This document shows positions 16,825 through 25,910 of a DNA stretch of 64,000 nt, piece by piece (position 1 is the stretch's first letter; the number at the start of each line of letters is the position of its first letter). The notes below the pieces were generated by a model. The model searched no databases, was not told the origin of the DNA, and saw nothing but the letters and a program-made list of their open reading frames with translations. A program made the position numbers and the translations under genes. The DNA comes from Herbiconiux solani NBRC 106740 (lineage in GTDB: Bacteria > Actinomycetota > Actinomycetes > Actinomycetales > Microbacteriaceae): the NCBI RefSeq assembly GCF_001571005.1, contig NZ_BCST01000009.1, positions 1 through 64,000 of the forward strand, in the 5' to 3' direction.

Positions 16825-17241
16825 ATGAGCGCCGACGAGAAACCCCGCACCGGGACCGTGCAGACGATGAAGCCGGCCACGGCCGCCAAGAAGCTCGGCA
16901 TCTACCTGCCGGCGGCGCCCGCCGAGTTCCAGGAGTCGCCCGTCACCCGCGAACAGCTGAACGCCCTCTTGGCGAGCCCGCCGGAGTGGCTCGTGCAGCT
17001 GCGGCTGAACGGCCCGCACCCGCGCGACATCGTCGCCCGCAAGCTCGGCGTCTCGATCTCGGGGCTCGCCCGCGCCGGGATGACCGAGGCGCTCACGACC
17101 GAGGAGATCTCGGAGTACCTGCAGTCGCCGCCGGAGTGGCTCGTCACCGAGCGCCGCATCCAGGCCGAGGTGCGCGCCGAGAACCGCCGGGTGAAGGACG
17201 TCGCCCTCGAGAAGGCCGCCGCCGCGGCCGACCAGGACTGA
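16825..17241 (+). CDS. DUF5997 family protein
   Basis: A 138-residue protein matching DUF5997, a small actinobacterial family of unknown function. It has a conserved start (MKPATAAKKLGIYLPAAPAE), two similar segments each containing SPPEWL (about 52-57 and 102-107) and a charged C-terminal helix. The duplicated segment suggests two copies of one small helical unit. The gene is divergent from the HTH-less LysR-like gene, and both look leaderless, so the pair may work together. Confidence 0.82.
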   Translation: MSADEKPRTGTVQTMKPATAAKKLGIYLPAAPAEFQESPVTREQLNALLASPPEWLVQLRLNGPHPRDIVARKLGVSISGLARAGMTEALTTEEISEYLQSPPEWLVTERRIQAEVRAENRRVKDVALEKAAAAADQD

Positions 17242-17284
17242 CCCCTCCCTGGTGGATCGGGCCCCGTCGGCGTAGGGTCCGAGC

Positions 17285-18694
17285 ATGAGCGTCTCTCCAG
17301 TGAGTCTCCCGTCCACTCGAGAAGTACGACCGGCGTTGGCCGAATGGATGGCCGCCCAGCGGTGGTTCGCCTCCGGCTCCGCTGAGCCCCGGCTGAGCCG
17401 GGTCGGGATGTGGTCGCTCGTCGACCACAAGCATCAGGTCGGCCTCGAGACGCACCTGATCCTCGACGAGTCGGCGACGCCGCCGGTGCTCTACCAGGTG
17501 CCCCTGAGCTTCCGCACCTCGAACCTGCTCGGCGGGGATCGCGCCCTGATCGAGCGGGCGACGATCGACGGCCGCACGATCTACATCTACGACGGCCCGC
17601 ACGACCCGGCCTTCACCCGGGCGCTGCTCGGCCTGATGCTCGACGACGAGGCCGAGGCCGGCGAGGGCGACGAGACCGAGGCCGTCGGGCACCACTCCCT
17701 GACCAGCTCGGAGGTGCGGGTCACCGACTCGCACGTGCTCCGCGGCGAGCAGTCGAACACCTCGATCGTCTTCGACCTCGTGCACCTGAACGGCAAGCCG
17801 GCCCAGCCGGTGATCTGCAAGGTCTTCCGCGCGCTCGCCGACGGCCCGAATCCGGATGTCGTGGTGCAATCGGCGCTCTCCGACGCGGGATCGCGGCTCG
17901 TGCCGCGCGCGGTCGGCACCGTCACGGGGGCCTGGAGCGACCCGCGACTGCCGGGCGGCCAGGCCACCGGTCACTTCGCGTTCGCGCAGGAGTTCATCCC
18001 CGAGGTCGAGGACGCCTGGCGCGTGGCGCTCCGCTCGGCCGAGACCGGCGAGTCGTTCTCCGCCCTCGCCCGCGCGCTCGGCGAGTCGACCGCGCAGGTG
18101 CACACCGAACTCGCCCAGCTCTTCCCGGTACGCACGCCCGAGGCCTCCGATGTCGGCGGGATCATGGCCAGCATGCGCGAGCGCGCCGCCCAGGCGGTCG
18201 CCGAGGTTCCCGACCTGGCCGAGCGTCAGGATGCGGTCGAGACCGTGTTCCGCCTCGCCGAGTCGGCCGAGTGGCCGGTCTTCCAGCGCATCCACGGCGA
18301 CTACCACCTCGGACAGGTGCTCGGCGTCCCCGGGCGCGGCTGGGTCATCCTCGACTTCGAGGGCGAGCCGCTCCGGCCCCTGGCCGAGCGCAGCGAGCCG
18401 GACGTGACGCTCCGTGACGTGGCCGGGATGCTGCGGTCGTTCGACTACGTGGCCGGAACCTTCGCCGCGGGGCCGAATGCCGAGGCCGTGCGCGAGTGGG
18501 CGCTCGAGGCGCGCGAAGCTTTCCTCGACGGGTACATCACGCGCTCGGGCAACGACCTGCGGGCGCAGCGCGTGCTGCTGGACGCGTTCGAGCTCGACAA
18601 GGCGCTCTACGAGGTGAGCTACGAGGCCCGCAACCGGCCTGACTGGCTGCCGATCCCGGTGGGGGCCATCCGGACGCTCACCGAGCGCGTCTAG
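17285..18694 (+). CDS. mak: Maltokinase-like phosphotransferase
   Basis: A 469-residue protein of the maltokinase (Pep2) family, which makes maltose 1-phosphate from maltose and ATP for GlgE-type alpha-glucan synthesis. The N-terminal cap (WMAAQRWFASGS), the catalytic loop RIHGDYHLGQVL (about 337-348) and the metal motif ILDFEGEP (about 355-362) are clear, as is the typical end YEARNRPDWLPIP. The ATG is 6 nt after a TAGGGT -10 box. TreS and GlgE genes are not next to it; pgm, which feeds the same glucan metabolism, is 1 kb downstream. Confidence 0.88.
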   Translation: MSVSPVSLPSTREVRPALAEWMAAQRWFASGSAEPRLSRVGMWSLVDHKHQVGLETHLILDESATPPVLYQVPLSFRTSNLLGGDRALIERATIDGRTIYIYDGPHDPAFTRALLGLMLDDEAEAGEGDETEAVGHHSLTSSEVRVTDSHVLRGEQSNTSIVFDLVHLNGKPAQPVICKVFRALADGPNPDVVVQSALSDAGSRLVPRAVGTVTGAWSDPRLPGGQATGHFAFAQEFIPEVEDAWRVALRSAETGESFSALARALGESTAQVHTELAQLFPVRTPEASDVGGIMASMRERAAQAVAEVPDLAERQDAVETVFRLAESAEWPVFQRIHGDYHLGQVLGVPGRGWVILDFEGEPLRPLAERSEPDVTLRDVAGMLRSFDYVAGTFAAGPNAEAVREWALEAREAFLDGYITRSGNDLRAQRVLLDAFELDKALYEVSYEARNRPDWLPIPVGAIRTLTERV

Positions 18695-18758
18695 GGTTCG
18701 GGTTGGGGCTCGGTTCGGGCCCGGCTCAGCCTCGCGTGCCGGCCTCGCGGCCTGAGGC

Positions 18759-19691
18759 TCAGGCCCCCGGCTCCCCCGAGAGCAGCCCGCGCAGCCAGTC
18801 GCGCGCCTCGACGAACACCTCGTCGTCGTAGCGCTCGGTGTACTCCACCGGGGCGTGGTCGGCCCGGGGGTACGAGCCGAGGAAGAGCACCTTCGGGCTG
18901 AACCGGCGGACGCCGAGCAGCGCATCCGCGACCCGCTCGTCCGAGATGTGGCCGTCGGCGTCGATCACGAAGCGGTAGCGGCCGAGGGCGTCGCCGATCG
19001 GCCGCGACTGCAGCAGCGAGAGGTTGACGCCCCGGGTCGAGAACTGCTCGAGCAGCTCGAGCAGCGCACCCGAGCGGTCCGAGGGCAGCTCGGCGATGAT
19101 GCTCGTCTTGTCGGCACCGGTCGCGGCCGGCAGATGGGTGCTGCGGGAGACCAGCACGAACCGCGTGACGGCGTTCGCGTTGTCGGCGATGTCGCTCGCG
19201 AGCACCTCGAGGTCGTGGTGGTTCACGATCTGGGGCGGGGCGACCGCCGCATCCGCCAGGTCGTTCTCGAACAGCGCGAGCGCGGCGGCGACGTTCGAGG
19301 TCGACGGGATGTGGCCGTGGGTCGGCAGGTTCGCGTCGAGCCAGCTGCGGGTCTGGGCGTAGGCGACCGGATGCGCGTTGACGACCCGCACCTCGTCCAG
19401 CGCGGTGCCCGGCCGGCCGACCAGCACGAACTGCACGCGCACCAGGTACTCCCCCACGATGCGCAGGCCCGGGATGTTCGCCAGCGCGTCGAGCGTGGCC
19501 GTCACCCCGCCCTCGATCGAGTTCTCGATCGCGATCATCGCGGCGACGCTGCGGCCGGAGACCACGTCGTCGAAGGCCTCGCCGACGTTGTTGACCGAGC
19601 GCCACTCCTTGCCGGCGGCCTCCGGGACCTGGGCGAGGGCGGCCTCGGTGAAGGTGCCCGAGGGGCCGAGATAGCTGTACGTCTCCGACAT
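18759..19691 (-). CDS. pheA: Prephenate dehydratase
   Basis: Converts prephenate to phenylpyruvate in phenylalanine synthesis. The 310-residue protein has the catalytic domain ([15 protein letters not shown] at the start, [19 protein letters not shown], and the essential TRF of VTRFVLVSR at about 176-178). It is followed by a regulatory ACT domain (about 195-275, [20 protein letters not shown]), which usually binds phenylalanine. The ATG at 19691 lies 7 nt after TAGGCT, so it is probably leaderless. The 64 bp between it and the convergent mak gene hold only a weak AGCCTC / GAGGCT hairpin. Confidence 0.94.
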   Translation of the reverse strand: MSETYSYLGPSGTFTEAALAQVPEAAGKEWRSVNNVGEAFDDVVSGRSVAAMIAIENSIEGGVTATLDALANIPGLRIVGEYLVRVQFVLVGRPGTALDEVRVVNAHPVAYAQTRSWLDANLPTHGHIPSTSNVAAALALFENDLADAAVAPPQIVNHHDLEVLASDIADNANAVTRFVLVSRSTHLPAATGADKTSIIAELPSDRSGALLELLEQFSTRGVNLSLLQSRPIGDALGRYRFVIDADGHISDERVADALLGVRRFSPKVLFLGSYPRADHAPVEYTERYDDEVFVEARDWLRGLLSGEPGA

Positions 19692-19761
19692 GGACCCGAG
19701 CCTAGCCACCCGGGTACCGCGGAGTACTGCAGCGGAACCGGAGCGGTGCCAGACTTGGGGC

Positions 19762-21390
19762 ATGCATGAGCGCGCCGGCACTGTGGCCCTTCCCGAAGAC
19801 CTGATCGACCCCGAGGCCCTGGTCGCGGCCTATTACGATCTGCATCCGGATGTGAACGACCCCGAGCAGAAGGTGATCTTCGGCACGTCGGGCCACCGCG
19901 GCTCGTCGTTCAACACCGCCTTCAACGAGGACCACATCGCCGCCATCACGCAGGCGATCGTGGAGTATCGCGCCGCCCAGGGCATCACCGGCCCGCTGTT
20001 CATCGGCCGCGACACCCACGGTCTCTCCAAGCCCGCGGAGGACACAGCCCTCGAGGTTCTGAACGCCAACGGCGTCACCGCGTGGACCGACTCCCGCGAC
20101 AGCTGGACCCCGACGCCCGCCGTCTCGCACGCGATCCTCGCCTACAACAAGGCCGGCCACGACGACCAGGCCGACGGCATCGTCGTGACGCCCTCGCACA
20201 ACCCGCCCGGCGACGGCGGCTTCAAGTACAACCCGCCGCACGGCGGGCCGGCCGACTCGGATGCGACGGGCTGGATCGCGAACCGCGCCAACGAGCTGAT
20301 CGCGGCCAGCCTGGTCGACGTGAAGCGCGTGGGCCGCGGCGAGGGCACCCCCTCGGGCACCTACGACTTCCGCGAGCACTACGTGGCCGACCTGGTGAAC
20401 GTGATCGACCTCGACGCCATCCAGAAGTCGGGCATCCACATCGGTGCCGACCCGCTGGGCGGGGCGAGCGTGGAGTACTGGGAGCTCATCCGCGACCGCT
20501 ACAGCCTGAACATGGACGTCGTGAACGAGACCGTCGACCCGCGCTGGGCGTTCATGACGCTCGACTGGGACGGCAAGATCCGGATGGACTGCTCGAGCCC
20601 CTACGCGATGGCCTCGCTCGTCGCCCGGCGCCACGACTTCGACATCTCGACGGGCAACGACGCCGATGCCGACCGGCACGGTGTGGTCACGCCGGATGCC
20701 GGCATCATGAACCCGAACCACTACCTGGCCGTCGCCATCCAGTACCTGTACTCGCGGCGCGAGGGCTGGCAGCCGGATGCGGCCGTCGGCAAGACCCTGG
20801 TGTCGTCGTCGATGATCGACCGGGTCGCGGGCTCGCTCGGCCGCACCCTCTGGGAGGTGCCGGTGGGCTTCAAGTGGTTCGTGCCCGGGCTGATCGACGG
20901 CTCGGTCGGGTTCGGCGGCGAGGAGTCGGCCGGTGCGTCGTTCCTGCGCTTCGACGGCTCGGTCTGGACCACGGACAAGGACGGCATCCTGCTCGCCCTG
21001 CTGGCGTCGGAGATCCTGGCCGTCACGGGCAAGACCCCGTCGCAGCTCTACGCCGAGTTGACCGAGGAGTTCGGTGCGCCGGTCTACGAGCGCATCGACG
21101 CCGCCGCGACCAAGACGCAGAAGGCGGCGCTCGCGAAGCTCGACGGCGACGCGATCACGGCGACCGAGCTCGCCGGCGACCCGATCATCGCGAAGCTCTC
21201 GCACGCACCCGGCAACGGCGCTGCCGTCGGGGGCGTGAAGGTGGTCACGGAGAACGCGTGGTTCGCGGCCCGCCCCTCGGGCACCGAGGACGTGTACAAG
21301 ATCTACGCCGAGAGCTTCGTGGGCGAGGAGCACCTCCGCCGCGTGCAGGCCGAGGCGAAGTCGATCGTCGACGCCGCCCTCGGCGGCTAG
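19762..21390 (+). CDS. pgm: Phosphoglucomutase, alpha-D-glucose phosphate-specific
   Basis: Interconverts glucose 1- and 6-phosphate. The 542-residue protein has all four family motifs: [10 protein letters not shown] near residue 45, the phosphoserine loop [12 protein letters not shown] (about 143-154), the metal loop NDADADRHG (about 301-309), and the sugar motif GEESAGASF with the C-terminal [12 protein letters not shown]. The ATG is 6 nt after a CAGACT -10 box. It diverges from pheA and ends against a 79-bp palindromic repeat. Confidence 0.95.
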   Translation: MHERAGTVALPEDLIDPEALVAAYYDLHPDVNDPEQKVIFGTSGHRGSSFNTAFNEDHIAAITQAIVEYRAAQGITGPLFIGRDTHGLSKPAEDTALEVLNANGVTAWTDSRDSWTPTPAVSHAILAYNKAGHDDQADGIVVTPSHNPPGDGGFKYNPPHGGPADSDATGWIANRANELIAASLVDVKRVGRGEGTPSGTYDFREHYVADLVNVIDLDAIQKSGIHIGADPLGGASVEYWELIRDRYSLNMDVVNETVDPRWAFMTLDWDGKIRMDCSSPYAMASLVARRHDFDISTGNDADADRHGVVTPDAGIMNPNHYLAVAIQYLYSRREGWQPDAAVGKTLVSSSMIDRVAGSLGRTLWEVPVGFKWFVPGLIDGSVGFGGEESAGASFLRFDGSVWTTDKDGILLALLASEILAVTGKTPSQLYAELTEEFGAPVYERIDAAATKTQKAALAKLDGDAITATELAGDPIIAKLSHAPGNGAAVGGVKVVTENAWFAARPSGTEDVYKIYAESFVGEEHLRRVQAEAKSIVDAALGG

Positions 21391-21469
21391 CCGACTGTCG
21401 CCGATCCGTCAGTTGTTGTCGCTATCCGCGGGGTTTAGCGACAACAACTGACGGGTCGCGGACAGTCGG
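21391..21469. repeat. 79-bp imperfect palindrome, copy 1
   Basis: Two arms of 34 nt with 3 mismatches (inner part TCAGTTGTTGTCGCTA / TAGCGACAACAACTGA) flank an 11-nt loop. It begins immediately after the pgm stop codon, between convergent genes. A copy with 73 of 79 identical bases is at 27790-27868, also between convergent genes. It may act as a two-way terminator and looks like a dispersed REP-like element. Confidence 0.9.
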
Positions 21470-21504
21470 GCGGGCGCGGACAGGCGGACGGGCCCGGGGC
21501 GGGG

Positions 21505-22071
21505 TCAGGCCAGGAGGGTCGCGAGCTCGGCGAGCTGGGCCGCGAGGGCCCGGTCGTGGCGGTCGGTGGGGACGAAGGCCCCGTCGACCAGGTGCTCGGC
21601 GACCCAGGCGATCTCGACGTTGGCGTGGATGCCGCGCATCCCGAGGTTCGCCAGCACCGGCTGGATCGCCACGACGGCCCGGGCTCCCCCGGCGAGGCCG
21701 CCGTAGCTCACCAGACCGACCGGCTTGCCGTCCCACTCCTGCACGAGGTAGTCGAGCGCGTTCTTGAGCGGCGCCGTGAAGCTGTGGTTGTACTCCGGCA
21801 TCACGATGACGATGCCGTCGGCCCGGTCGACCTGGGCGCTCCAGCTCCTGGTGTGGTCGTGCCGGTAGTCGCGGAGACGCGGATGCGCGGGCTCGTCCAG
21901 GAGCGGCAGCGCCAGCTCCTGCAGGTCGGCGACCTCGACGTCGAACTCCGAGCTCACGCGGGCGGCCTCGACCACCCACTCGCCTACTGCTCCGCCGACG
22001 CGGCCGGGGCGCGTGCTCGCGATGATCACGAGGAGCGTCGGACGGGCGCCCCCGTCGCGTGCCGCGCTCAT
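21505..22071 (-). CDS. NADPH-dependent FMN reductase family protein
   Basis: A 188-residue flavodoxin-like quinone/FMN reductase. The phosphate-binding loop IIASTRPGRVG (about 16-26), the loop MPEYNHSFTAPLKNALDYL (about 91-109) and the GG-containing segment SYGGLAGGARA are characteristic. It likely uses NAD(P)H and FMN to reduce quinones, flavin or other acceptors. Its start overlaps the IclR stop (ATGA), so the two are one operon next to the catabolic island; it might supply reduced flavin or protect against quinones. Confidence 0.9.
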   Translation of the reverse strand: MSAARDGGARPTLLVIIASTRPGRVGGAVGEWVVEAARVSSEFDVEVADLQELALPLLDEPAHPRLRDYRHDHTRSWSAQVDRADGIVIVMPEYNHSFTAPLKNALDYLVQEWDGKPVGLVSYGGLAGGARAVVAIQPVLANLGMRGIHANVEIAWVAEHLVDGAFVPTDRHDRALAAQLAELATLLA

Positions 22072-22868
22072 CGGGCCAGCTCCGCGAGCGGGCGGCTCTC
22101 CCAGCGCGCCCAGTCGCTGCTGATCGCACTCGCCGCCGTGAGGAGGTGCGGCAGGTGCCGGTCGATCAGCGTCTCGACGCTCGTCTCGGCCGCGTGCGCG
22201 TTGACGTTGACCGCGGCGACGACCCGCCCCGACCCGTCTCGCACGGGGGCGGCGACCGAGCGGATGGCCGGGCCCAGCTGCTGGTCGGTCAGTGCCCAGC
22301 CGGCCGCACGCACCTCGCGGAGCGACTCGCGGATCTCGTCCTGCTCGGGCCGCGACGCCGGCAGCACGGCCGACAGCGTCGGCAGCGCGAGCACCCGGTC
22401 GAGCTCGGCCGGATCGAGGGCCGCGAGCAGCACCTTGCCGAGCGAGGTGACCGCCGCCGGGAACCGCGTGCCGATCGAGACCTGCAGGGTGACGAGCTTG
22501 GGCACGGCGACCCGGGCGACGTAGACGATGTCCGACCCGTCGAGCTGCGCCAGCGAGCAGGACTCCCCGGTGCGCCGGCTCAACTCGGTCAGGTGCGGCC
22601 GGGCGACCTCCCAGAGGCTGCTCGCCGAGACGTAGGCCATGCCGAGGTCGAGCACCCGCGCGGTGAGCGAGAAGCTGCCGCCGTCGGCCCGTACGTAGCC
22701 GAGCTCGGCCAGGGTCAGCAGGATGCGCCGCACCGTGGGCCGGGCGAGACCCGTCGCGGCCGAGAGCTCCGCGAGGCTCTGGTTCTGCCCGGTGGTGCCG
22801 AACGCCGTGATGACGTCGAGCCCCCGGGCGATGGCCTCGATGAACTCGGGCCCTGTCGACTCGCGCAT
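22068..22868 (-). CDS. IclR-family transcriptional regulator
   Basis: A 266-residue IclR regulator. The N-terminal winged helix lies at about 15-75 (FGTTGQNQSLAELSAATGLA, recognition helix RPTVRRILLTL), and the effector-binding domain at about 90-255 with ELSRRTGESCSLAQLDGSDI. It probably controls the divergent CoA-transferase operon; a palindrome at 22987-22999 in that promoter is a likely site. ATG 22868 is preceded by GGGAGGG; the frame extends to 22973 without a good site, and the extra residues do not fit the family. Confidence 0.9.
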   Translation of the reverse strand: MRESTGPEFIEAIARGLDVITAFGTTGQNQSLAELSAATGLARPTVRRILLTLAELGYVRADGGSFSLTARVLDLGMAYVSASSLWEVARPHLTELSRRTGESCSLAQLDGSDIVYVARVAVPKLVTLQVSIGTRFPAAVTSLGKVLLAALDPAELDRVLALPTLSAVLPASRPEQDEIRESLREVRAAGWALTDQQLGPAIRSVAAPVRDGSGRVVAAVNVNAHAAETSVETLIDRHLPHLLTAASAISSDWARWESRPLAELAR

Positions 22869-22950
22869 GGCCCTCCCGGCCGTTCGTCCGTTTTTCGTGT
22901 ACCCCTTTCCTACCGCATCCTCGCCCGCCTGAGAAGCGGCGAAGAACCTC

Positions 22951-22979
22951 TTGACACCTCGATACGGATGCATTTAGCT
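22951..22979 (+). promoter_or_regulatory. promoter of the catabolic operon
   Basis: A perfect TTGACA (22951-22956) and a -10 TTAGCT (22974-22979) are 17 bp apart, upstream of the CoA-transferase gene. Transcription should start near 22986, on the edge of the proposed IclR site. Confidence 0.75.
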
Positions 22980-22986
22980 GTGCTCA

Positions 22987-22999
22987 TCCGCACAGCGGA
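22987..22999. promoter_or_regulatory. probable IclR operator
   Basis: The palindrome TCCGC-ACA-GCGGA lies at about +1 to +14 of the catabolic promoter. Its form fits IclR-family sites, and its position would block transcription when bound. Confidence 0.55.
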
Positions 23000-23027
23000 C
23001 ACTTGACCGCATTCAACGAGGAGTTCG

Positions 23028-24218
23028 ATGGTCACCCTTTCCGGCCCGCTCGACGGCCTGATCGTCGCCGACTTCTCCCGCGTGCTGGCCGGACCCTTCG
23101 CCACCCAGCAGCTCGCCGATCTCGGCGCCACGGTCGTCAAGGTCGAGAGCCCGGGTGGCGACGAGACCCGCTCCTGGGCGCCGCCGGAGCGCGACGGCGT
23201 CTCGACCTATTACCTCGGCATCAACCGCAACAAGTTCGACGTGGTGCTCGACTTCCGCGACGAGGGCGACCGCGCCACCGCCCTCGAACTGGCCCGCCGC
23301 GCCGACATCGTGATCGAGAACTTCAAGCCCGGGGGCCTGGCCAAGTTCGGGCTCGACTACGACTCGGTGGCCGCCGTCAACCCGGCCGTGCTCTACGCGT
23401 CGATCAGCGGCTTCGGCAGCGCCGGCGGCGCATCCCTCCCCGGCTACGACCTCATCGTGCAGGCGATGTCGGGCCTGATGAGCCTGACCGGGTCGCCCGA
23501 CGGCCCCGCCTACCGCAGCGGCGTCTCGGTCTTCGACGTGATGACCGGGATGCAGGCCACGATCGGTCTGCTCGCCGCCCTCGAGCACCGGCACCGCACG
23601 GGTGAGGGCCAGCACATCGAGGTCAACCTGCTCTCGACCGCGCTCGCGGCGATGGCCAACCACAGCTCGACGTACGTCGCCGGCGGGTCGGTGCCGTTCC
23701 GGATGGGCAACGCGCATCCGAGTCTGTTCCCCTACGAGCCGCTGCCGGCGAGCGACGGCGAGATCGTGGTGGTGGCCGCCAACGACGGGCAGTTCACCCG
23801 GCTCGCCGAGGCGCTCGGGCGGCCCGAGCTCGCCGACGACCCGCGGTTCGCCCGCACCGAGGATCGCAATCGCAACCGCGAGCTGCTGCGGCCCGAGCTG
23901 GTCGCCGCACTCGCCGGGCACACGATCGCCGAGTGGTTCGACATCCTCACCGAGGCCGGGATCGCCTGCGGCCCGATCAACACGATCGACGGCGGGGTGG
24001 CACTGGCCGAGCGGCTCGGTCTCGAGCCGGTGGTCGAGGTCGGGGAGGGCGAGCGGGCGGTGCCCGTGATCCGCAACCCGATCCGCTTCTCCCGCACGCC
24101 CGCCCGGTACGACTCCCCGCCGCCCACCCTCGGCGAGCACGACGAGCTCGTGCGGGCCTGGCTCGCGGGGCCAGCATCCGCATCCATCGCCCCGACCCCC
24201 GGAGGAAACCGTGGCTGA
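23028..24218 (+). CDS. CaiB/BaiF (family III) CoA-transferase
   Basis: A 396-residue family III CoA-transferase, which moves CoA between carboxylic acids through a catalytic Asp. The N-terminal block (IVADFSRVLAGPFATQQLAD), the segment GINRNKFDVVLDF, IVIENFKPGGLAKFGLDY with YASISGFG, and PGYDLIVQAMSGLMSLTG are all typical; the catalytic Asp is expected at about D165 (GVSVFDVMTG). As the first gene of the operon it probably activates a carboxylate for the citrate-lyase-like protein encoded next. Start: ATG behind GAGGAG. Confidence 0.9.
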   Translation: MVTLSGPLDGLIVADFSRVLAGPFATQQLADLGATVVKVESPGGDETRSWAPPERDGVSTYYLGINRNKFDVVLDFRDEGDRATALELARRADIVIENFKPGGLAKFGLDYDSVAAVNPAVLYASISGFGSAGGASLPGYDLIVQAMSGLMSLTGSPDGPAYRSGVSVFDVMTGMQATIGLLAALEHRHRTGEGQHIEVNLLSTALAAMANHSSTYVAGGSVPFRMGNAHPSLFPYEPLPASDGEIVVVAANDGQFTRLAEALGRPELADDPRFARTEDRNRNRELLRPELVAALAGHTIAEWFDILTEAGIACGPINTIDGGVALAERLGLEPVVEVGEGERAVPVIRNPIRFSRTPARYDSPPPTLGEHDELVRAWLAGPASASIAPTPGGNRG

Positions 24219-25038
24219 GTACCCCACCGCGATCGGCACGAGCGACACCGAGTCGATCTCGCTGCTCGGCCACGACCTCGCCGGCGAGCTGCTCGGGCAG
24301 ATCTCGTTCGGCGAGCTGGCCTACTGGCTCGCGACGAAGCGCAGGCCGACGCCCGGCCAGCTCCGGGTGTTCGAGGCGGTGCTCGTCTCGCTCGCCGACC
24401 ACGGCTTCACCCCGACTGCCATCGCCGCGCGGCTCACCTACTACAGCGCCCCCGACTCGCTGCAGGGGGCGATCGCCGCGGGTCTGCTCGGCGGCGGCTC
24501 GCGATTCCTCGGCGTGACCGAGGACACGGGGCTGTACCTGCACGGCATCATCTCCGGCCTCGGCGACACGAGCGACTGGGGAGACGAGGAATGGGATGCT
24601 GCAGCTCTTGCCGCCCTGGAGGAGACCCGATCGCAGGGCGGCAAGATCCCGGGGCTCGGGCATCCGGTGCACAAGAACGGCGACCCGCGCACGCCCGTGA
24701 TCATCCGGATCGCCGAGGAGAGCGGGGTGAAGGGCCCGCACCTGGAGCTCTTCGAGGCGATCGGCCGCGTGCATCCGGGGCTGCTCGGCCGCACCCTTCC
24801 CCTGAACGGTGCCGGGGTGGCGGGCGCCGCCCTCGCCGACGCGGGCCTGCCCGTCGACCTCCTGCGTGGCTTCGCGCTGCTCGCCCGCACCGCGGGCCTG
24901 ATCGGCCACCTGGCCGAGGAGCGCGAGAACCCGATCGGCCCGACCGTGTACGCCGAGGTCGACCGCAACGCCGTCTACACCCCGCCGGCGGACAGCGCCG
25001 AGAACGCCACGCACGCCGAGAACGCCGAGAACGAATAG
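24211..25038 (+). CDS. Citryl-CoA lyase / short citrate-synthase-like protein
   Basis: A 275-residue protein with a shortened citrate-synthase fold, of the kind annotated as citryl-CoA lyase, which splits a 3-hydroxyacyl-CoA such as citryl-CoA into acetyl-CoA and an oxoacid. The conserved parts are SLLGHDLAGELLGQISFGELAYW, LTYYSAPDSLQGAIAAGL with a glycine-rich turn, and the active-site loop IPGLGHPVHKNGDPR. Its start overlaps the CoA-transferase by 8 nt, so the two products likely act in sequence: activation, then C-C cleavage. A short AEN repeat ends the protein. Confidence 0.83.
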   Translation: MAEYPTAIGTSDTESISLLGHDLAGELLGQISFGELAYWLATKRRPTPGQLRVFEAVLVSLADHGFTPTAIAARLTYYSAPDSLQGAIAAGLLGGGSRFLGVTEDTGLYLHGIISGLGDTSDWGDEEWDAAALAALEETRSQGGKIPGLGHPVHKNGDPRTPVIIRIAEESGVKGPHLELFEAIGRVHPGLLGRTLPLNGAGVAGAALADAGLPVDLLRGFALLARTAGLIGHLAEERENPIGPTVYAEVDRNAVYTPPADSAENATHAENAENE

Positions 25039-25046
25039 GACCCGAC

Positions 25047-25910
25047 ATGGCTGAACTCGCCGCCGTGCTCGCCACGACGCACCACCCCTTCTTCCTCAAG
25101 GCCACCGAGCTGACCCCGCCCGACGAGCGGATGCCCCAGGCCGCCGAGTGGAAGAGCAAGGTCGAGGCCTACCGCGAGACGCTCACCGCGGCCGAGCCCG
25201 ACATCCTGGTGATGGTCGGCGCCGACCACTTCCACCAGTTCTTCCAGGACAACTACCCGACCTTCCTGATCGGCAAGCAGCCGAAGTACGACGCCACCTT
25301 CTACAACGAGGAGCGCGAGTTCGGCCTGCCGAAGTACCTGCTCGACGGCCACGAAGACCTCTCGGGCTTCATGTTCCAGGGCTTGCTCGACCGCGGTTTC
25401 GACTTCTCGATCAGTCACGAGCTCAAGATCGACCACTCGATCATCTGCCCGATCATCACGACGCGACCCGCCGCCGACCTGCCGGTCGTGCCGATCTACA
25501 CGAACATCTTCGCGCCGCCGCTGCCGAGCCCGAGGCGCTTCTACGACCTGGGCCGGGCCATCCGCTCGATCATCGACGAGTACCCCTCGGACAAGAAGAT
25601 CGCGGCCGTCGGCAGCGGGCACCTCTCGCTCGAGCTCGGCGGGCCCCGGCAGTTCGGCGAGACCGGGCCCGACCCGGTTTTCGACCGCAAGGCGATCGAC
25701 TGGCTGGCCTCGGGCGACATCGAGGCGATCCTCGAGAACGTCACGCACGCGAGCATGGCGGGGGCCGGCAACGCGACCCACGGCTTCATGGACCTCATCC
25801 TGATGCTCGGGATCGCCGGACCCATCGACGCTTCCTACGTGGACGAGCTCGACCTCTTCCACACCCGCGAGATGTACATGACCTGGTACCCGGGAGGGGA
25901 TCCGCGATGA
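25047..25910 (+). CDS. LigB-like class III extradiol dioxygenase, catalytic subunit
   Basis: A 287-residue homologue of LigB, the iron subunit of protocatechuate 4,5-dioxygenase. Family features are LATTHHPFF (H12), GADHFHQFF (H61), KIDHSIICPI (about 128-137) and SGHLSLELGGPR. H12 and H61 match the two iron-ligand histidines of LigB at the same numbering. The third ligand, Glu242 in SGSEGVEL of LigB, aligns with H245 in NATHGF, and LigB's catalytic His195 aligns with L195 while a His appears at 192 (alignment by eye). It is therefore a diverged subfamily with unknown substrate. The LigA-like gene overlaps its end (ATGA), so they probably form a complex. Confidence 0.83.
   Translation: MAELAAVLATTHHPFFLKATELTPPDERMPQAAEWKSKVEAYRETLTAAEPDILVMVGADHFHQFFQDNYPTFLIGKQPKYDATFYNEEREFGLPKYLLDGHEDLSGFMFQGLLDRGFDFSISHELKIDHSIICPIITTRPAADLPVVPIYTNIFAPPLPSPRRFYDLGRAIRSIIDEYPSDKKIAAVGSGHLSLELGGPRQFGETGPDPVFDRKAIDWLASGDIEAILENVTHASMAGAGNATHGFMDLILMLGIAGPIDASYVDELDLFHTREMYMTWYPGGDPR

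Noticed and set aside
18695-18758. Strong terminator between mak and pheA
   Set aside because: Only a 6-bp stem (18728-18733 with 18754-18759) in a G-rich direct-repeat stretch; too weak to list as a feature.
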